This document shows, one piece after another, positions 14,927 to 24,497 of a DNA stretch of 46,912 nucleotides (the stretch's first letter is position 1; the number at the start of each line of letters is the position of its first letter). Origin of the DNA: an uncultured Lachnospiraceae bacterium (GTDB lineage Bacteria > Bacillota > Clostridia > Lachnospirales > Lachnospiraceae); NCBI GenBank assembly GCA_948470905.1, contig CAOKQK010000019.1, forward strand, positions 1 through 46,912, in the 5' to 3' direction. The notes beneath the pieces were generated by a model that saw nothing but the letters and a program-made list of their open reading frames with translations, was not told the origin of the DNA and searched no databases. Position numbers and translations under genes: made by a program.

Positions 14927-16207
14927 ATGAAGAAAAACGATATTGAGTATAAAACATATTTGGACATCCTGAACAGAGAATTGGTTCCGGCAATGGGCTG
15001 TACGGAGCCTATTGCCCTTGCCTATTGCGCCGCGAAGGCAAGGGCTGTCCTTGACAGCCGTCCGCAGAAAGTCATTGTGGAAGCCAGCGGCAATATTATC
15101 AAGAATGTGAAAAGCGTCATCGTGCCCAACACAAACGGCGCAAAGGGGATCGCGGCGGCGGCCGCAATCGGCATTGTTGCAGGCAGGGAAGATCTGGAGC
15201 TGGAGGTGTTAAGCCATGTGACCAGCGGGCAGAAGGCGGACTTTGCCGAATATCTTAAAAATACGGAGATTCAGGTAAAGCAGGCAGAGAGCAGCCTGCT
15301 GCTGGATATTGTGGTAAGAGTGTATGACGGAGATTCCCATGCGGTCGTACGTATAGCCGACTCCCATACCAATATCGTATATATGGAAAAGAACGGGGAA
15401 GTGCTTCTGGAAAAGGCTGTGGATGAACGGTCAGAAATGGATATGCCTGATTATGGCCTGCTGTCAGTACAGGGAATTTATGATTTTGCCCAGACTGTGG
15501 ATCTGGAGGACGTTGCGTCCCTGTTGGACAGGCAGATATCATACAACACTGTCATTTCCCGGGAGGGCTTAAAAGGAGATTACGGCGCCAATATCGGTTC
15601 GGTACTGCTGGAGACTTACGGAGATGATGTCAGGAACCGGGCAAAAGCCAAAGCTGCCGCGGGTTCTGACGCAAGGATGAACGGTTGTGAACTGCCTGTG
15701 GTCATCAATTCCGGGAGCGGCAATCAGGGCATGACGGTGTCCCTCCCTGTGATCGAATATGCGGATGAGCTGCAGAGCAGCAGGGATATGCTTTACAGGG
15801 CGCTGATCATTTCCAATTTGAATGCCATCCACTTAAAGGCAGGGATTGGCAGGCTGTCTGCATTCTGCGGGGCTATCAGTGCCGGGGCGGCCGCAGGCGC
15901 AGGGATCGCCTACCTTCGGGGCGGCGGATATGACGAAATTGCCCATACGCTCGTAAATGCGCTGGCGATCACCTCCGGGATCATCTGCGACGGTGCAAAG
16001 GCATCCTGTGCGGCGAAAATTGCTGCTGCGGTGGATGCGGGCATTTTTGGATATGACATGTACTTAAAGGGGCAGCAGTTTTACGGAGGGGAAGGCGTCG
16101 TCTCCGCCGGAGTGGAAAATACCATAAGGAATATCGGGCTTCTGGGGAAGGATGGAATGCGCGAGACAGACAGGGAAATTCTTTATATTATGACCTGTGT
16201 GGATTAG
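14927..16207 (+). CDS. L-cysteine desulfidase-like protein (UPF0597/CyuA family)
   Basis: A 426-residue protein of the UPF0597 family, related to the alpha subunit of iron-sulfur L-serine dehydratase. MGCTEPIALAYCAAKA near residue 22 and GIICDGAKASCAAK near 355 hold the conserved cysteines expected to ligate a 4Fe-4S cluster. Known members degrade L-cysteine to pyruvate, ammonia and sulfide (CyuA). The start follows AAGGAG. The gene is preceded by its own promoter and a leader of about 130 nt with alternative pairings. Substrate choice (cysteine or serine) is inferred from the family only. Confidence 0.85.
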   Translation: MKKNDIEYKTYLDILNRELVPAMGCTEPIALAYCAAKARAVLDSRPQKVIVEASGNIIKNVKSVIVPNTNGAKGIAAAAAIGIVAGREDLELEVLSHVTSGQKADFAEYLKNTEIQVKQAESSLLLDIVVRVYDGDSHAVVRIADSHTNIVYMEKNGEVLLEKAVDERSEMDMPDYGLLSVQGIYDFAQTVDLEDVASLLDRQISYNTVISREGLKGDYGANIGSVLLETYGDDVRNRAKAKAAAGSDARMNGCELPVVINSGSGNQGMTVSLPVIEYADELQSSRDMLYRALIISNLNAIHLKAGIGRLSAFCGAISAGAAAGAGIAYLRGGGYDEIAHTLVNALAITSGIICDGAKASCAAKIAAAVDAGIFGYDMYLKGQQFYGGEGVVSAGVENTIRNIGLLGKDGMRETDREILYIMTCVD

Positions 16208-16331
16208 CAGATGCCAGCCTGTCCCTGACTTTTGAACCGCCGGGGCAATGCAGAGGAAATGCTTTTTTGTTCCCTGCCCTTGGGGCGTAATGGCAAAAAC
16301 AGGAGTTTATTTGAAAAGGAGACCATACTAT

Positions 16332-17096
16332 ATGTTTAATAAAAATGAATTTCCAGTGTTGGAATTTGATGATAATCCTACAGCAAGGTTAAATCCGGTG
16401 AATTTTGTGGACGAGAAATTCAAGACAGACAAAATGGTGATCACATTCTTTCAGGAAGTGGTAAATAAGCTGATAAAGAGCGGACAGATTATCGAGGAGA
16501 AACTGATTCCCGGCGAGAATCCTTTTATGGTTTACCGCTTTGCAAAGCAGCCGGATGTGCTGCTGACATTGGGGCAGGTTGGCTGTCCTGCCTGCGGGGG
16601 GAATCTGGATCTGTTCCATGCAATGGGGATCACAAAGGTCATGTTCTGCGGCGGGGGCGGGGTCCTTGACCGGAATATTGAAGTCGGCCAGGTCATGGTG
16701 GTAGATGGGGCCATCAGGGATGAAGGCTTTTCTTATCAGTATATTGCGCCGTCAAGGGTAATCCGCACAAATTCAGGGGTTACTGATAAAATCATAAGAT
16801 ACCTGGAGGAGAACCATATCCCGCATTTTCGCGGTCTGACCTGGACGACAGACGCAATTTTCCGGGAGACGGCAGACCGAATCGCCCAGAGAAAAGAAGA
16901 AGGGGCGAAGATTGTGGAGATGGAGCAGGCCGGGTGTATTTCGGTTGCGCAGTTCAGAGGCTTTGCCTATGGCGCATTGATCTATGGCGGGGATGATGTT
17001 TCGGGAGAAGAATGGTCTGACAGGGGCTGGCACAGCCGCCAGGGGATACGGTATGATTTGGTCATGTTATGTAAGGAGCTGGTTGGGATCATTTGA
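16332..17096 (+). CDS. Nucleoside phosphorylase family protein
   Basis: A 254-residue protein of the uridine phosphorylase/MTAN fold. LLTLGQVGCPACGG, MFCGGGGVLD, the purine-ribose loop (TTDAIFRET) and the C-terminal VEMEQAG motif, whose Glu binds ribose, are visible. The start follows AAGGAG; an upstream in-frame ATG at 16248 lacks a site. Substrates are probably nucleosides plus phosphate, for salvage, but the exact base is not predictable. It lies 124 bp after the desulfidase-like gene and may be cotranscribed with it. Confidence 0.85.
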   Translation: MFNKNEFPVLEFDDNPTARLNPVNFVDEKFKTDKMVITFFQEVVNKLIKSGQIIEEKLIPGENPFMVYRFAKQPDVLLTLGQVGCPACGGNLDLFHAMGITKVMFCGGGGVLDRNIEVGQVMVVDGAIRDEGFSYQYIAPSRVIRTNSGVTDKIIRYLEENHIPHFRGLTWTTDAIFRETADRIAQRKEEGAKIVEMEQAGCISVAQFRGFAYGALIYGGDDVSGEEWSDRGWHSRQGIRYDLVMLCKELVGII

Positions 17097-17162
17097 ACAA
17101 CGGTAATCTGGGGAAGATTGAATGCAAAAGGTTCCCACAATATGGACAGGAGATATAAGAAT

Positions 17163-17402
17163 ATGATGACAATGGATATGAGCCGGCTGCTGGATTCCAT
17201 GGAAAACAGCATAAAACTGCAGGGGCGTGCCAGAGCGGAGAAAAGATCCAGGCAGGCCGAGCGTGAGCAGAAAGAGTTTAAGGAGAAGCTGATGCGTGCA
17301 GCCGTCAGCCGGGTGGAGCTGGAGGGCATGGTGCAAAAGATAAAGGGAACGGACGCAGCCGTCCAGCGGGATCAGCTGACCGGGCTGATGGGCGGATTTT
17401 AG
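17163..17402 (+). CDS. Small charged helical protein, unknown
   Basis: About 79 residues from the ATG ten bases after GGAG; earlier in-frame starts exist at 17118 (TTG) and 17142 (ATG). It is rich in Arg, Lys, Glu and Gln (a QAEREQKEFKEKL stretch) and predicted fully helical, perhaps a coiled coil. There is no signal peptide. It lies between the phosphorylase and ychF genes. I do not recognise a family. Confidence 0.5.
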   Translation: MMTMDMSRLLDSMENSIKLQGRARAEKRSRQAEREQKEFKEKLMRAAVSRVELEGMVQKIKGTDAAVQRDQLTGLMGGF

Positions 17403-17423
17403 AGGAAGGCAGAGGAAAAACGG

Positions 17424-17452
17424 TTGAAAAATACTTTAAAGTAATGTAAAAT
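17424..17452 (+). promoter_or_regulatory. Sigma-A promoter of ychF with palindromic spacer
   Basis: TTGAAA (17424-17429), a 17-bp spacer and TAAAAT (17447-17452). The spacer contains the perfect palindrome TACTTTAAAGTA (17432-17443). Confidence 0.7.
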
Positions 17453-17524
17453 TGGTACTCATAGAAATACAAATATATCGGAAATGCTTATTTTAAGCCA
17501 TTTCAAAGGAGGAATAAGTAAATT

Positions 17525-18643
17525 ATGAAATTGGGCATAATCGGGCTTCCCAATGTGGGAAAGAGCACATTGTTTAATTCGCTGACAAAGGCGGGGGCGG
17601 AATCCGCAAATTACCCCTTTTGTACCATTGATCCCAATGTGGGGGTCGTGACGGTCCCGGACGAGAGGCTGAGGCTTCTGGGGGAGATGTATCAGTCGAA
17701 GAAGGTGACGCCGGCGGTGATCGAGTTTGTGGATATTGCGGGTCTGGTGAAGGGCGCCTCCAAGGGCGAGGGCCTGGGAAATCAGTTCCTGGGGCATATC
17801 AGGGAAGTGGATGCTGTGGTCCATGTGGTCAGGTGCTTTGAGGATTCCAACGTGGTCCATGTGGACGGCAGCATTGATCCTGTGCGGGATATTGAGACGA
17901 TCAATCTGGAGCTTATTTTTTCGGATCTGGAGGTATTGGAGAGAAGGCTGGCAAAGGTAAGCAAGGCTGCCAGGATGGACAAGACCTGCGCCAGGGAGCT
18001 GGCGCTTCTGGAGAGGTTAAAGGAGCATCTGGAGAGCGGCAGGATGGCCAGGACGCTTTCCGTGACGGACGAGGATGAGCTTGGATTAATGAAGGAGTTT
18101 AACCTGCTGACCTATAAGCCCGTGATCTATGCGGCGAATGTGGCGGAGGAAGATCTGGCTGATGACGGCGCCTCCAATCCCATGGTTGCCAAGGTGAGGG
18201 CTTATGCCCAGAAGGAAAATGGCGAGCAGGATACGGCATGCAGCGATGTGTTTGTAGTCTGCGCCCAGATCGAGCAGGAGATCTCCGAGCTGGATGACGA
18301 TGAGAAGGCGATGTTTTTGGAGGATCTCGGATTAAAGGAGTCCGGGCTGGAGAAACTGATCAGGGCAAGCTACAGCCTTCTGGGGCTGATGAGCTTCCTG
18401 ACGGCAGGCGAGGACGAGACCAGGGCCTGGACCATAGGAGTCGGGACGAAGGCGCCGCAGGCGGCAGGCAAGATCCATTCTGACTTTGAAAGAGGGTTTA
18501 TCAAGGCAGAAGTAGTCAACTATAAGGACCTGCTGGAGCAGGGCTCTCTTGCAGCTGCGCGGGAGAAGGGCCTGGTGGGCATGGAAGGCAAGGATTATGT
18601 GGTCAGGGATGGCGATGTGATCCTGTTTCGGTTTAATGTGTGA
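17525..18643 (+). CDS. ychF: Ribosome-binding P-loop ATPase YchF
   Basis: A 372-residue member of the universally conserved Obg-related YchF/OLA1 group. G1 is GLPNVGKST (residues 7-15), G3 is DIAGLVKGA, and the G4 position reads NVAEE rather than NKxD, which explains the preference for ATP over GTP. A helical insert and the C-terminal TGS-like domain with FIKAEVVNYKDLL follow. It binds ribosomes and modulates the oxidative stress response in several bacteria. The start follows AGGAGG. It overlaps closely with lgt and is probably cotranscribed with it. Confidence 0.95.
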   Translation: MKLGIIGLPNVGKSTLFNSLTKAGAESANYPFCTIDPNVGVVTVPDERLRLLGEMYQSKKVTPAVIEFVDIAGLVKGASKGEGLGNQFLGHIREVDAVVHVVRCFEDSNVVHVDGSIDPVRDIETINLELIFSDLEVLERRLAKVSKAARMDKTCARELALLERLKEHLESGRMARTLSVTDEDELGLMKEFNLLTYKPVIYAANVAEEDLADDGASNPMVAKVRAYAQKENGEQDTACSDVFVVCAQIEQEISELDDDEKAMFLEDLGLKESGLEKLIRASYSLLGLMSFLTAGEDETRAWTIGVGTKAPQAAGKIHSDFERGFIKAEVVNYKDLLEQGSLAAAREKGLVGMEGKDYVVRDGDVILFRFNV

Positions 18644-18660
18644 CGGGAAGGGACGGCTTT

Positions 18661-19545
18661 ATGAATGCAGGTGATATTGCGTTTCCGAATCTGGGGATTT
18701 ACCTGGAGAATGTGCCGAGATATTTTACCATATTCGGTTTTGAAATCTATTTTTATGGCGTGTTCATTGTCATCGGCATGATCGCGGGTTTTTTCCTGGC
18801 GCTGCGGCTGGCGAGGGCCACGGGGCAGGATCCCGATACTTACTGGGATTTCGCGTTGATCGTCATCTTTGTCTCCGTGCTGGGGGCAAGGATCTATTAT
18901 GTGATATTTGAGTGGGACAGTTTTAAAGATGATCTGCTGAGTATCTTTAATATCCGTAACGGGGGGCTTGCCATATACGGCGGCGTGATCGCGGCGTTTA
19001 TCACATTATTTATATTTTGCCGGATCAGGAAGCTGAACGCGCTCCTGGTGGGGGATACCTGTGTGCCGGGGCTCATCCTGGGGCAGGCGATTGGAAGATG
19101 GGGCAATTTTATGAACAGGGAGGTGTTCGGCGGGTACAGCGACGGGCTTTTTTCCATGCAGCTGCCCATTGCGGCGGTTCGTGACCAGGCGGACATCACC
19201 GCTCAGATCATGGAACATATCCCGGAGGGCGCCAATTATATCAATGTTCATCCCACTTTTTTGTATGAGAGCATGTGGAACCTGTTTATCCTGGTCCTGC
19301 TGCTGGTGTACCGCAGGCATAAGAAGTTTGACGGGGAGCTGTGTCTGCTGTATCTGGGAGGCTATGGACTGGGCAGGTTCTTTATCGAGGGGATTCGCAC
19401 GGATACTCTTTTCATCCCGGGAACTACTCTTCCTGTGTCCCAGGTGCTGGCAATGGCGATGCTGGTTTTTTCTGTGGCGGCGGACATCGCAGTACGTGTC
19501 AGGCTTATGAAAAGGGGGGCCGACGGGAGTAAGCGAAAGGACTGA
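18661..19545 (+). CDS. lgt: Prolipoprotein diacylglyceryl transferase
   Basis: A 294-residue polytopic membrane enzyme with about seven helices. The Lgt signature GRWGNFMNREVFGG (about residues 141-154) and NVHPTFLYESMWN are present. It transfers diacylglycerol from phosphatidylglycerol to the lipobox cysteine of prelipoproteins, such as the two predicted lipoproteins in this window. The ATG 17 bases after the ychF stop, behind a GGAAGGGA stretch, is preferred over the in-frame GTG overlapping that stop. A terminator follows about 115 bp downstream. Confidence 0.94.
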   Translation: MNAGDIAFPNLGIYLENVPRYFTIFGFEIYFYGVFIVIGMIAGFFLALRLARATGQDPDTYWDFALIVIFVSVLGARIYYVIFEWDSFKDDLLSIFNIRNGGLAIYGGVIAAFITLFIFCRIRKLNALLVGDTCVPGLILGQAIGRWGNFMNREVFGGYSDGLFSMQLPIAAVRDQADITAQIMEHIPEGANYINVHPTFLYESMWNLFILVLLLVYRRHKKFDGELCLLYLGGYGLGRFFIEGIRTDTLFIPGTTLPVSQVLAMAMLVFSVAADIAVRVRLMKRGADGSKRKD

Positions 19546-19658
19546 GGGGACAGGTATATCAAAAAAATTGAATGGTAGTTCTCAGAGAGGGTTCGTTTTT
19601 TGACAGCCATAAATATGGTGTTGGAAACGGACTTTTCTACTATATCTTGTAGCGTAAA

Positions 19659-19699
19659 AAGGCGTTTTGCAGAATTATGACGTAAAACGTCTTTTTTTG
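19659..19699 (+). terminator. Rho-independent terminator after lgt
   Basis: GGCGTTTT (19661-19668) pairs with AAAACGTC (19684-19691), followed by seven T. Confidence 0.75.
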
Positions 19700-19714
19700 A
19701 CGGAAACTTTTTGC

Positions 19715-19791
19715 TTGTCAAAACCCATGGGATGGGGTAAAATCATTTTACAAGTGGGATGGATATGGCACGAGATACCATAAAGTGGGAT
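19715..19791 (+). promoter_or_regulatory. mraZ promoter with candidate MraZ boxes
   Basis: TTGTCA (19715-19720), a 17-bp spacer and TAAAAT (19738-19743). GTGGGAT occurs at 19754-19760 and again at 19785-19791, 31 bp or about three helical turns apart, and TGGGATGGGG lies in the spacer. MraZ is known to bind repeated TGGG-type boxes upstream of its own gene, so autoregulation is likely. Confidence 0.6.
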
Positions 19792-19860
19792 AGAGACCCA
19801 AAGAAGGTGTTTTTCGTGCCGTATTCTATGGCAGACCCGCTTTGATGGGTGGTGATTGCG

Positions 19861-20292
19861 ATGTTCATGGGCAGATACAATCATACGATCGATCCAAAGG
19901 GCAGGCTGAGCATTCCCTCAAAGTACCGTCAGATACTGGGAGATGAATTTGTAGTCTCAAAGGGAATGGATGGCTGTTTATTTGTGTATGCGAACGATGA
20001 TTGGAAGGTCTTTGAACAAAAGCTTGCATCGCTGCCGCTGATCAACGAGGAAGCAAGACAGTTTGCAAGGTTTTTCCTGTCCGGCGCACAGTATGTGACG
20101 GTGGACAAGCAGGGGCGTATCCTGATGCCCCAGGATCTGAGGGAATTTGCAGGTCTGGAGAAGGACGTGGTGCTGGCCGGGACAGGCGGGCGCATTGAGA
20201 TATGGAGCCTTGAGAAGTGGGATGCGAACAGCAGCCAGGTAGATATCAACAAGATATCCCAGGGTATGGTCAGCCTGGGGCTTACCATATAG
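19861..20292 (+). CDS. mraZ: Division/cell-wall cluster regulator MraZ
   Basis: A 143-residue protein with two AbrB-like DXXXR motifs: HTIDPKGRLSIPSKYR near residue 8 and TVDKQGRILMPQDLR near residue 80. MraZ forms a ring and represses the dcw cluster from boxes upstream of its own gene; such boxes are visible at 19754 and 19785. The ATG is chosen over the in-frame GTG at 19849 because MFMGRYNH matches the family N-terminus. It is the first gene of the cluster. Confidence 0.93.
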   Translation: MFMGRYNHTIDPKGRLSIPSKYRQILGDEFVVSKGMDGCLFVYANDDWKVFEQKLASLPLINEEARQFARFFLSGAQYVTVDKQGRILMPQDLREFAGLEKDVVLAGTGGRIEIWSLEKWDANSSQVDINKISQGMVSLGLTI

Positions 20293-20347
20293 GCTTTGGT
20301 GCAGAGGTACATAAGAGTGAAAGAGAGTGAGGCAGAGGTAAAACCGG

Positions 20348-21286
20348 ATGGAATTTAACCATTACTCCGTTCTTCTCAGGGAGACTATAGAACAACTTCA
20401 TGTAAAGCCGGACGGCATCTATGTGGACGGGACCCTGGGCGGCGGCGGACATGCCTACGAGGTGTGCAGGCGTCTGGGAACAGGCTCTTTCTACGGGATT
20501 GACCAGGATGACGACGCCATCAGGGCGGCGGGGGAGAGGCTTAAAGAGTTTGGGGATAAGGTGAAAATCCTTCGCAGCAATTACTGCAATATGAGGGCCG
20601 TCCTGGCGTCTGAGGGCGTGGAGAGGGTGGATGGTATCGTACTGGACTTAGGGGTGTCTTCTTATCAGCTTGACAGGTCAGAGAGAGGATTTTCCTATCG
20701 TTATGACGCGCCGCTGGACATGCGTATGGACAGGCGTCAGACTCTGACTGCCGGGGATATTGTCAACGGTTACTCCGAGCAGGAGCTGTATCGTATCATC
20801 AGGGATTACGGGGAGGATAAGTTTGCTAAAAATATTGCGAAGCACATTGTGAAAAACAGGGCGGTTAAGCCCATTGAGACTACTTATGAACTGAATGAGA
20901 TCATAAAGGCGGCAATCCCGGCAAAAATGCGGAGGGACGGGCATCCGTCCAAGCAGACCTTTCAGGCGGTCCGCATTGAGTGCAACAGGGAGCTGGAAGT
21001 TCTGAGAGACTCGCTGGATGACTTCATCGAAATGCTGAGTCCTGGAGGAAGGCTGTGCGTCATCACATTTCATTCCCTGGAAGACAGGATCGTAAAGACG
21101 ATCTTTAAAAAGAATGAAAATCCCTGCACCTGCCCGCCGGATTTTCCGGTGTGTGTGTGCGGGAAAGTATCCAGGGGAAGTGTTGTGACGAGAAAGCCCA
21201 TTGTACCAGGAGAGGAGGAGCTTGCGGAAAACACCCGCTCAAAGAGCGCGAAGCTGAGGGTGTTCTGCAGGGGAGTAAGCAAGTAA
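20348..21286 (+). CDS. rsmH: 16S rRNA m4C1402 methyltransferase RsmH (MraW)
   Basis: A 312-residue protein of normal length. The SAM site [11 protein letters not shown] lies near residues 25-35; [20 protein letters not shown] and the C-terminal [13 protein letters not shown] are family hallmarks. It methylates N4 of C1402 in 16S rRNA. It follows mraZ by 55 bp, as is usual in this cluster. Confidence 0.95.
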   Translation: MEFNHYSVLLRETIEQLHVKPDGIYVDGTLGGGGHAYEVCRRLGTGSFYGIDQDDDAIRAAGERLKEFGDKVKILRSNYCNMRAVLASEGVERVDGIVLDLGVSSYQLDRSERGFSYRYDAPLDMRMDRRQTLTAGDIVNGYSEQELYRIIRDYGEDKFAKNIAKHIVKNRAVKPIETTYELNEIIKAAIPAKMRRDGHPSKQTFQAVRIECNRELEVLRDSLDDFIEMLSPGGRLCVITFHSLEDRIVKTIFKKNENPCTCPPDFPVCVCGKVSRGSVVTRKPIVPGEEELAENTRSKSAKLRVFCRGVSK

Positions 21287-21383
21287 GGAGCTGTCACGAA
21301 ATAACTTATAGTTTTGGTGCAGCATGAATCTGCACAGGTCAGTGACAGATCCTAAGCAAAAACAATAGAAAGCAGGAAGCGAG

Positions 21384-22058
21384 ATGGACAGAACAAGACA
21401 AGGCAGAAGGAATACGTCGAATGCGGGAAGCAGGAGCGCCGTACAGAGGGGAGGCAGGAATGCGGTTGGAGCAGGAGACAGAAATGCGTCACATACAGGA
21501 AACAGGAATGTCTCACACACAGGAAGCAGGAATGCGTCACATACAGGAAACAGGAATGTCTCACACACAGGAAGCAGGAATGCATCATATGCAGGCAGCA
21601 GAGGTGCGGCCGCGGGGGAAAATGGCGGGCTCTATGTATATGGGAACAATGCGCAGGTATTGGAGCTGCAGAGGCAGATAGAGGAGGCTCCGGCAAAGAA
21701 GCCCAGCGTGGAGGTTCAGAAGAACAGAGAAAAAGCACGTCGTATGAATTTTGGTTACATGCTCTTTTTGGGGGCGGCGCTGGTGGCGTCGGCATATATC
21801 CTGGTAAATTATCTTCAGCTGCAGGCGGAGCTGACCAATCTGACCAAGACTGTGGCGGCTAAGACAAGTACGCTGATCGACATGAAGGCGGATAACGAAG
21901 AGGCATACAACCGGGTCGTCAGGAGCATCAATCTGGATGAGATCAGAAGGGTGGCAATAAGTGTGCTGGGCATGGTGTATGCGGACGAGACACAGATTGT
22001 TGTCTATGAGAGCGAACCGTATGACTATATGCGCCAGGTGACGGAAAACAGCCGTTAG
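21384..22058 (+). CDS. ftsL: FtsL-like division protein with repeat-rich N-terminus
   Basis: A 224-residue bitopic protein. Residues 1-80 are an unusual cytoplasmic extension rich in Arg, Asn, Ser and Gly, containing 8-residue repeats of the type G-N/S-RN-A/V-SHT. One transmembrane helix (about 123-145) is followed by a short leucine-zipper-like coiled coil and a compact C-terminus, the usual FtsL/DivIC layout. Position between rsmH and the division transpeptidase supports the assignment. FtsL bridges FtsQ/DivIB and the FtsW-FtsI synthase. Typical FtsL is about 100-130 residues, so the extension is notable. Confidence 0.8.
   Translation: MDRTRQGRRNTSNAGSRSAVQRGGRNAVGAGDRNASHTGNRNVSHTGSRNASHTGNRNVSHTGSRNASYAGSRGAAAGENGGLYVYGNNAQVLELQRQIEEAPAKKPSVEVQKNREKARRMNFGYMLFLGAALVASAYILVNYLQLQAELTNLTKTVAAKTSTLIDMKADNEEAYNRVVRSINLDEIRRVAISVLGMVYADETQIVVYESEPYDYMRQVTENSR
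21450..21600. repeat. 24/48-bp in-frame tandem repeat in ftsL
   Basis: The 48-bp unit encoding RNASHTGN-RNVSHTGS occurs twice exactly, with partial degenerate copies on each side. Unit length divisible by three preserves the frame. Confidence 0.85.
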
Positions 22059-22135
22059 GGGGCGGTACTGTCTTTGGGCGGAATATCTGCCGGAGCAGGG
22101 ACAGTGCGGCACACCGGAAACGGCAGAGGTGTAAT

Positions 22136-24346
22136 GTGGCAGAGAAGCAGAGTGCAAAAAATAACAAGTTTACCATAAAGATGCAGAAAAAGCTGGTGGT
22201 GCTGTTTATGGCAGCGCTGCTTTCCTTTACGCTGCTTTGTGTAAGGCTGGTCTGGATCGTCAGGGAGAACGGCATAAGCTACCAGAAACAGGTGCTCTCG
22301 CAGCAGAGGTATGATTCCACGATCCTTCCCTACAGGCGGGGGGACATTGTGGACGCCAGGGGGACGCTTCTGGCTACCAGTGAGAAGGTCTACAATCTGG
22401 TCATTGACGCCAAGGTCATGAACTATGAACTGCGCGGCGAAAAACCGTACATGGAGCCTACTCTGACGGCGTTGGGAGAGTATTTTGACCTGGATATGGC
22501 AGCGATCAGGGAGTATGTCACCACTCAGGAAAAATCTTCTTACTATGTGCCCAAAAAGCAGCTGACTTATGATCAGATCAAGGGGTTTAAAGAAGCCCAG
22601 GCTGCGGAGGGCTCCAAGATCAACGGGGTCTGGTTCGAGGAGGAATATAAGCGTGTATACCCCTACGGCAGCCTTGCCGCCCATGCGATCGGCTTTACCA
22701 ACAAGGGAAATGTGGGAGCCTATGGCATGGAGGAGTTTTATGATGACACCTTAAACGGCGTGAACGGCAGGGAGTACGGTTATCTGAACGAGGATCTGAA
22801 CCTGGAACGCACGGTGAAGGCGGCAATGGATGGAAATAATATCCATACCACTATTGATGCCAATGTCCAGATGATGGTGGAGAAGAATTTAAAGAAATTC
22901 AACGAGGAAAACAAGGATGCTTTTGTTGCGGGCAACGGTGCCGAGAACGTGGGCTGCATCATGATGCGGGTGAACACGGGGGAAATCCTTGCCATGGCCA
23001 GTTATCCCACCTTTGATCTGAATGATGTACGCAACACGAACAGCCTCATCGGGAGCAGGCTGATTGAACAGTTTACCAACGCCAACGGATATTTTGAGAA
23101 CAGGAAGACGGATACGGTCATCACCCAGAGTGTACTGGATGGCCTGGATGATGCCCAGACCTACCTGAACCTGAACAATCTCTGGAAGAATTTCTGCATC
23201 ACCAATACTTATGAGCCAGGGTCCACTGCCAAGCCCTTCACGGTGGCGTTAGCTCTGGAGCTGGGGATGATCACTCCGGATCAGACCTATGTCTGCGACA
23301 GGTATCTGGATGTGGGAGGATACCAGATCAAGTGCAGCGGGCGTTATCACGGCACCCTGACCCTGAGGGAAGCTGTGGCAAAATCCTGCAATGTGGCAAT
23401 GATGAAGATTGCGCAGACCGTGGGTTATGATGAGTTCTGCAAATACCAGAACATTTTCAACTTCGGGCTGAAGACAAACATCGACCTGGCGGGAGAGGCG
23501 AGGACGGCAAGCCTGATCTATACGGCGGACAATATGGGACCTACAGACCTTGCTACCAACAGCTTCGGACAGAATTTCAATGTCACCATGATACAGATGA
23601 TCACGGGCTTCTGTTCCCTGATCAACGGGGGATATTATTATGAACCTCATATGGTGAACAAGATTACCAACGCAAACGGCGCTACGGTGGTGAACATTGA
23701 GCCCAGGATGCTGAAGCAGACCATCTCCGAGTCCACATCGGCGCTGATCAGGGACTATTGTCAGGCGGTGGTTGACATCGGCACAGGCTCTGCAGCCCGG
23801 CCGGCAGGATACAGGATAGGAGGCAAGACAGGGACTGCGGAGACTATCGACCCTAACACACATCTCCGTTCGGAGACAGAGTACGTAGTCTCTTTTCTGG
23901 GCTATGCCCCGGCAGATGACCCGCAGGTGGCGATCTATGTGGTGGTGGACAGGCTTAATGCGGAAAAGCAGGACAATGCAAGCTTTGCCAGCAAGCTGGT
24001 ACATGATATCCTGACAGAGGTGCTGCCTTACCTGAATATCTTTATGACGGAAGAACCCACGGAGGCGGAGAAACAGGAACTGGCGGCGCTGCAGCTGGAG
24101 ATCACGACCCGGTATACGCAGACGCCGGAGGGCAGTGCCCTGGATAATCTGCAGGGGGAAACGCAGCCAACACAGCCTGTGGCAGACCCGGAAACCCACC
24201 CCTGGCTGAATTTTCCCATCGATCCGGAGACCGGTTATCACAAGGACCCGGAGACGGGGGATCTATACGAACCGATCACGGGCAATAACCTGGGCGGGGA
24301 GTCGGTGCCGAATGTGGCAATTCCTGTCAATCCCAACATACAGTAA
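22136..24346 (+). CDS. ftsI: Class B penicillin-binding protein (FtsI/PbpB type)
   Basis: A 736-residue septal transpeptidase. An N-terminal transmembrane helix (about 20-42) is followed by the pedestal domain with YRRGDIVDARGTLLA and the transpeptidase domain. The active-site motifs are STAK (near residue 363), SCN and KTGT. The C-terminal about 80 residues form a Pro/Glu/Thr-rich tail beyond the catalytic domain. The start is a GTG after AGAGGTG; an overlapping ATG is out of frame. It sits directly after ftsL, where the division PBP is expected, and cross-links septal peptidoglycan together with FtsW. Confidence 0.9.
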   Translation: MAEKQSAKNNKFTIKMQKKLVVLFMAALLSFTLLCVRLVWIVRENGISYQKQVLSQQRYDSTILPYRRGDIVDARGTLLATSEKVYNLVIDAKVMNYELRGEKPYMEPTLTALGEYFDLDMAAIREYVTTQEKSSYYVPKKQLTYDQIKGFKEAQAAEGSKINGVWFEEEYKRVYPYGSLAAHAIGFTNKGNVGAYGMEEFYDDTLNGVNGREYGYLNEDLNLERTVKAAMDGNNIHTTIDANVQMMVEKNLKKFNEENKDAFVAGNGAENVGCIMMRVNTGEILAMASYPTFDLNDVRNTNSLIGSRLIEQFTNANGYFENRKTDTVITQSVLDGLDDAQTYLNLNNLWKNFCITNTYEPGSTAKPFTVALALELGMITPDQTYVCDRYLDVGGYQIKCSGRYHGTLTLREAVAKSCNVAMMKIAQTVGYDEFCKYQNIFNFGLKTNIDLAGEARTASLIYTADNMGPTDLATNSFGQNFNVTMIQMITGFCSLINGGYYYEPHMVNKITNANGATVVNIEPRMLKQTISESTSALIRDYCQAVVDIGTGSAARPAGYRIGGKTGTAETIDPNTHLRSETEYVVSFLGYAPADDPQVAIYVVVDRLNAEKQDNASFASKLVHDILTEVLPYLNIFMTEEPTEAEKQELAALQLEITTRYTQTPEGSALDNLQGETQPTQPVADPETHPWLNFPIDPETGYHKDPETGDLYEPITGNNLGGESVPNVAIPVNPNIQ

Positions 24347-24443
24347 CCCCATGTTCTGGGGCGGCACCGCTGCGCGTGAGAGAAAGGGTTGGCAGCGGGG
24401 CTTTAAACAGGCTGGTGGAAAGCTTTCATAGCAAAATGAGCAT

Positions 24444-24493
24444 AACCTCATAAAAACGGGAATAAAGTATATCAACACCCTTTTTATGAGGTT
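24444..24493 (+). promoter_or_regulatory. Inverted repeat masking the spoVD ribosome binding site
   Basis: AACCTCATAAAAA (24444-24456) is perfectly complementary to TTTTTATGAGGTT (24481-24493). The 3' arm contains the GAGG site of the start at 24498, so the folded mRNA would hide it. Confidence 0.6.
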
Positions 24494-24497
24494 TTAT

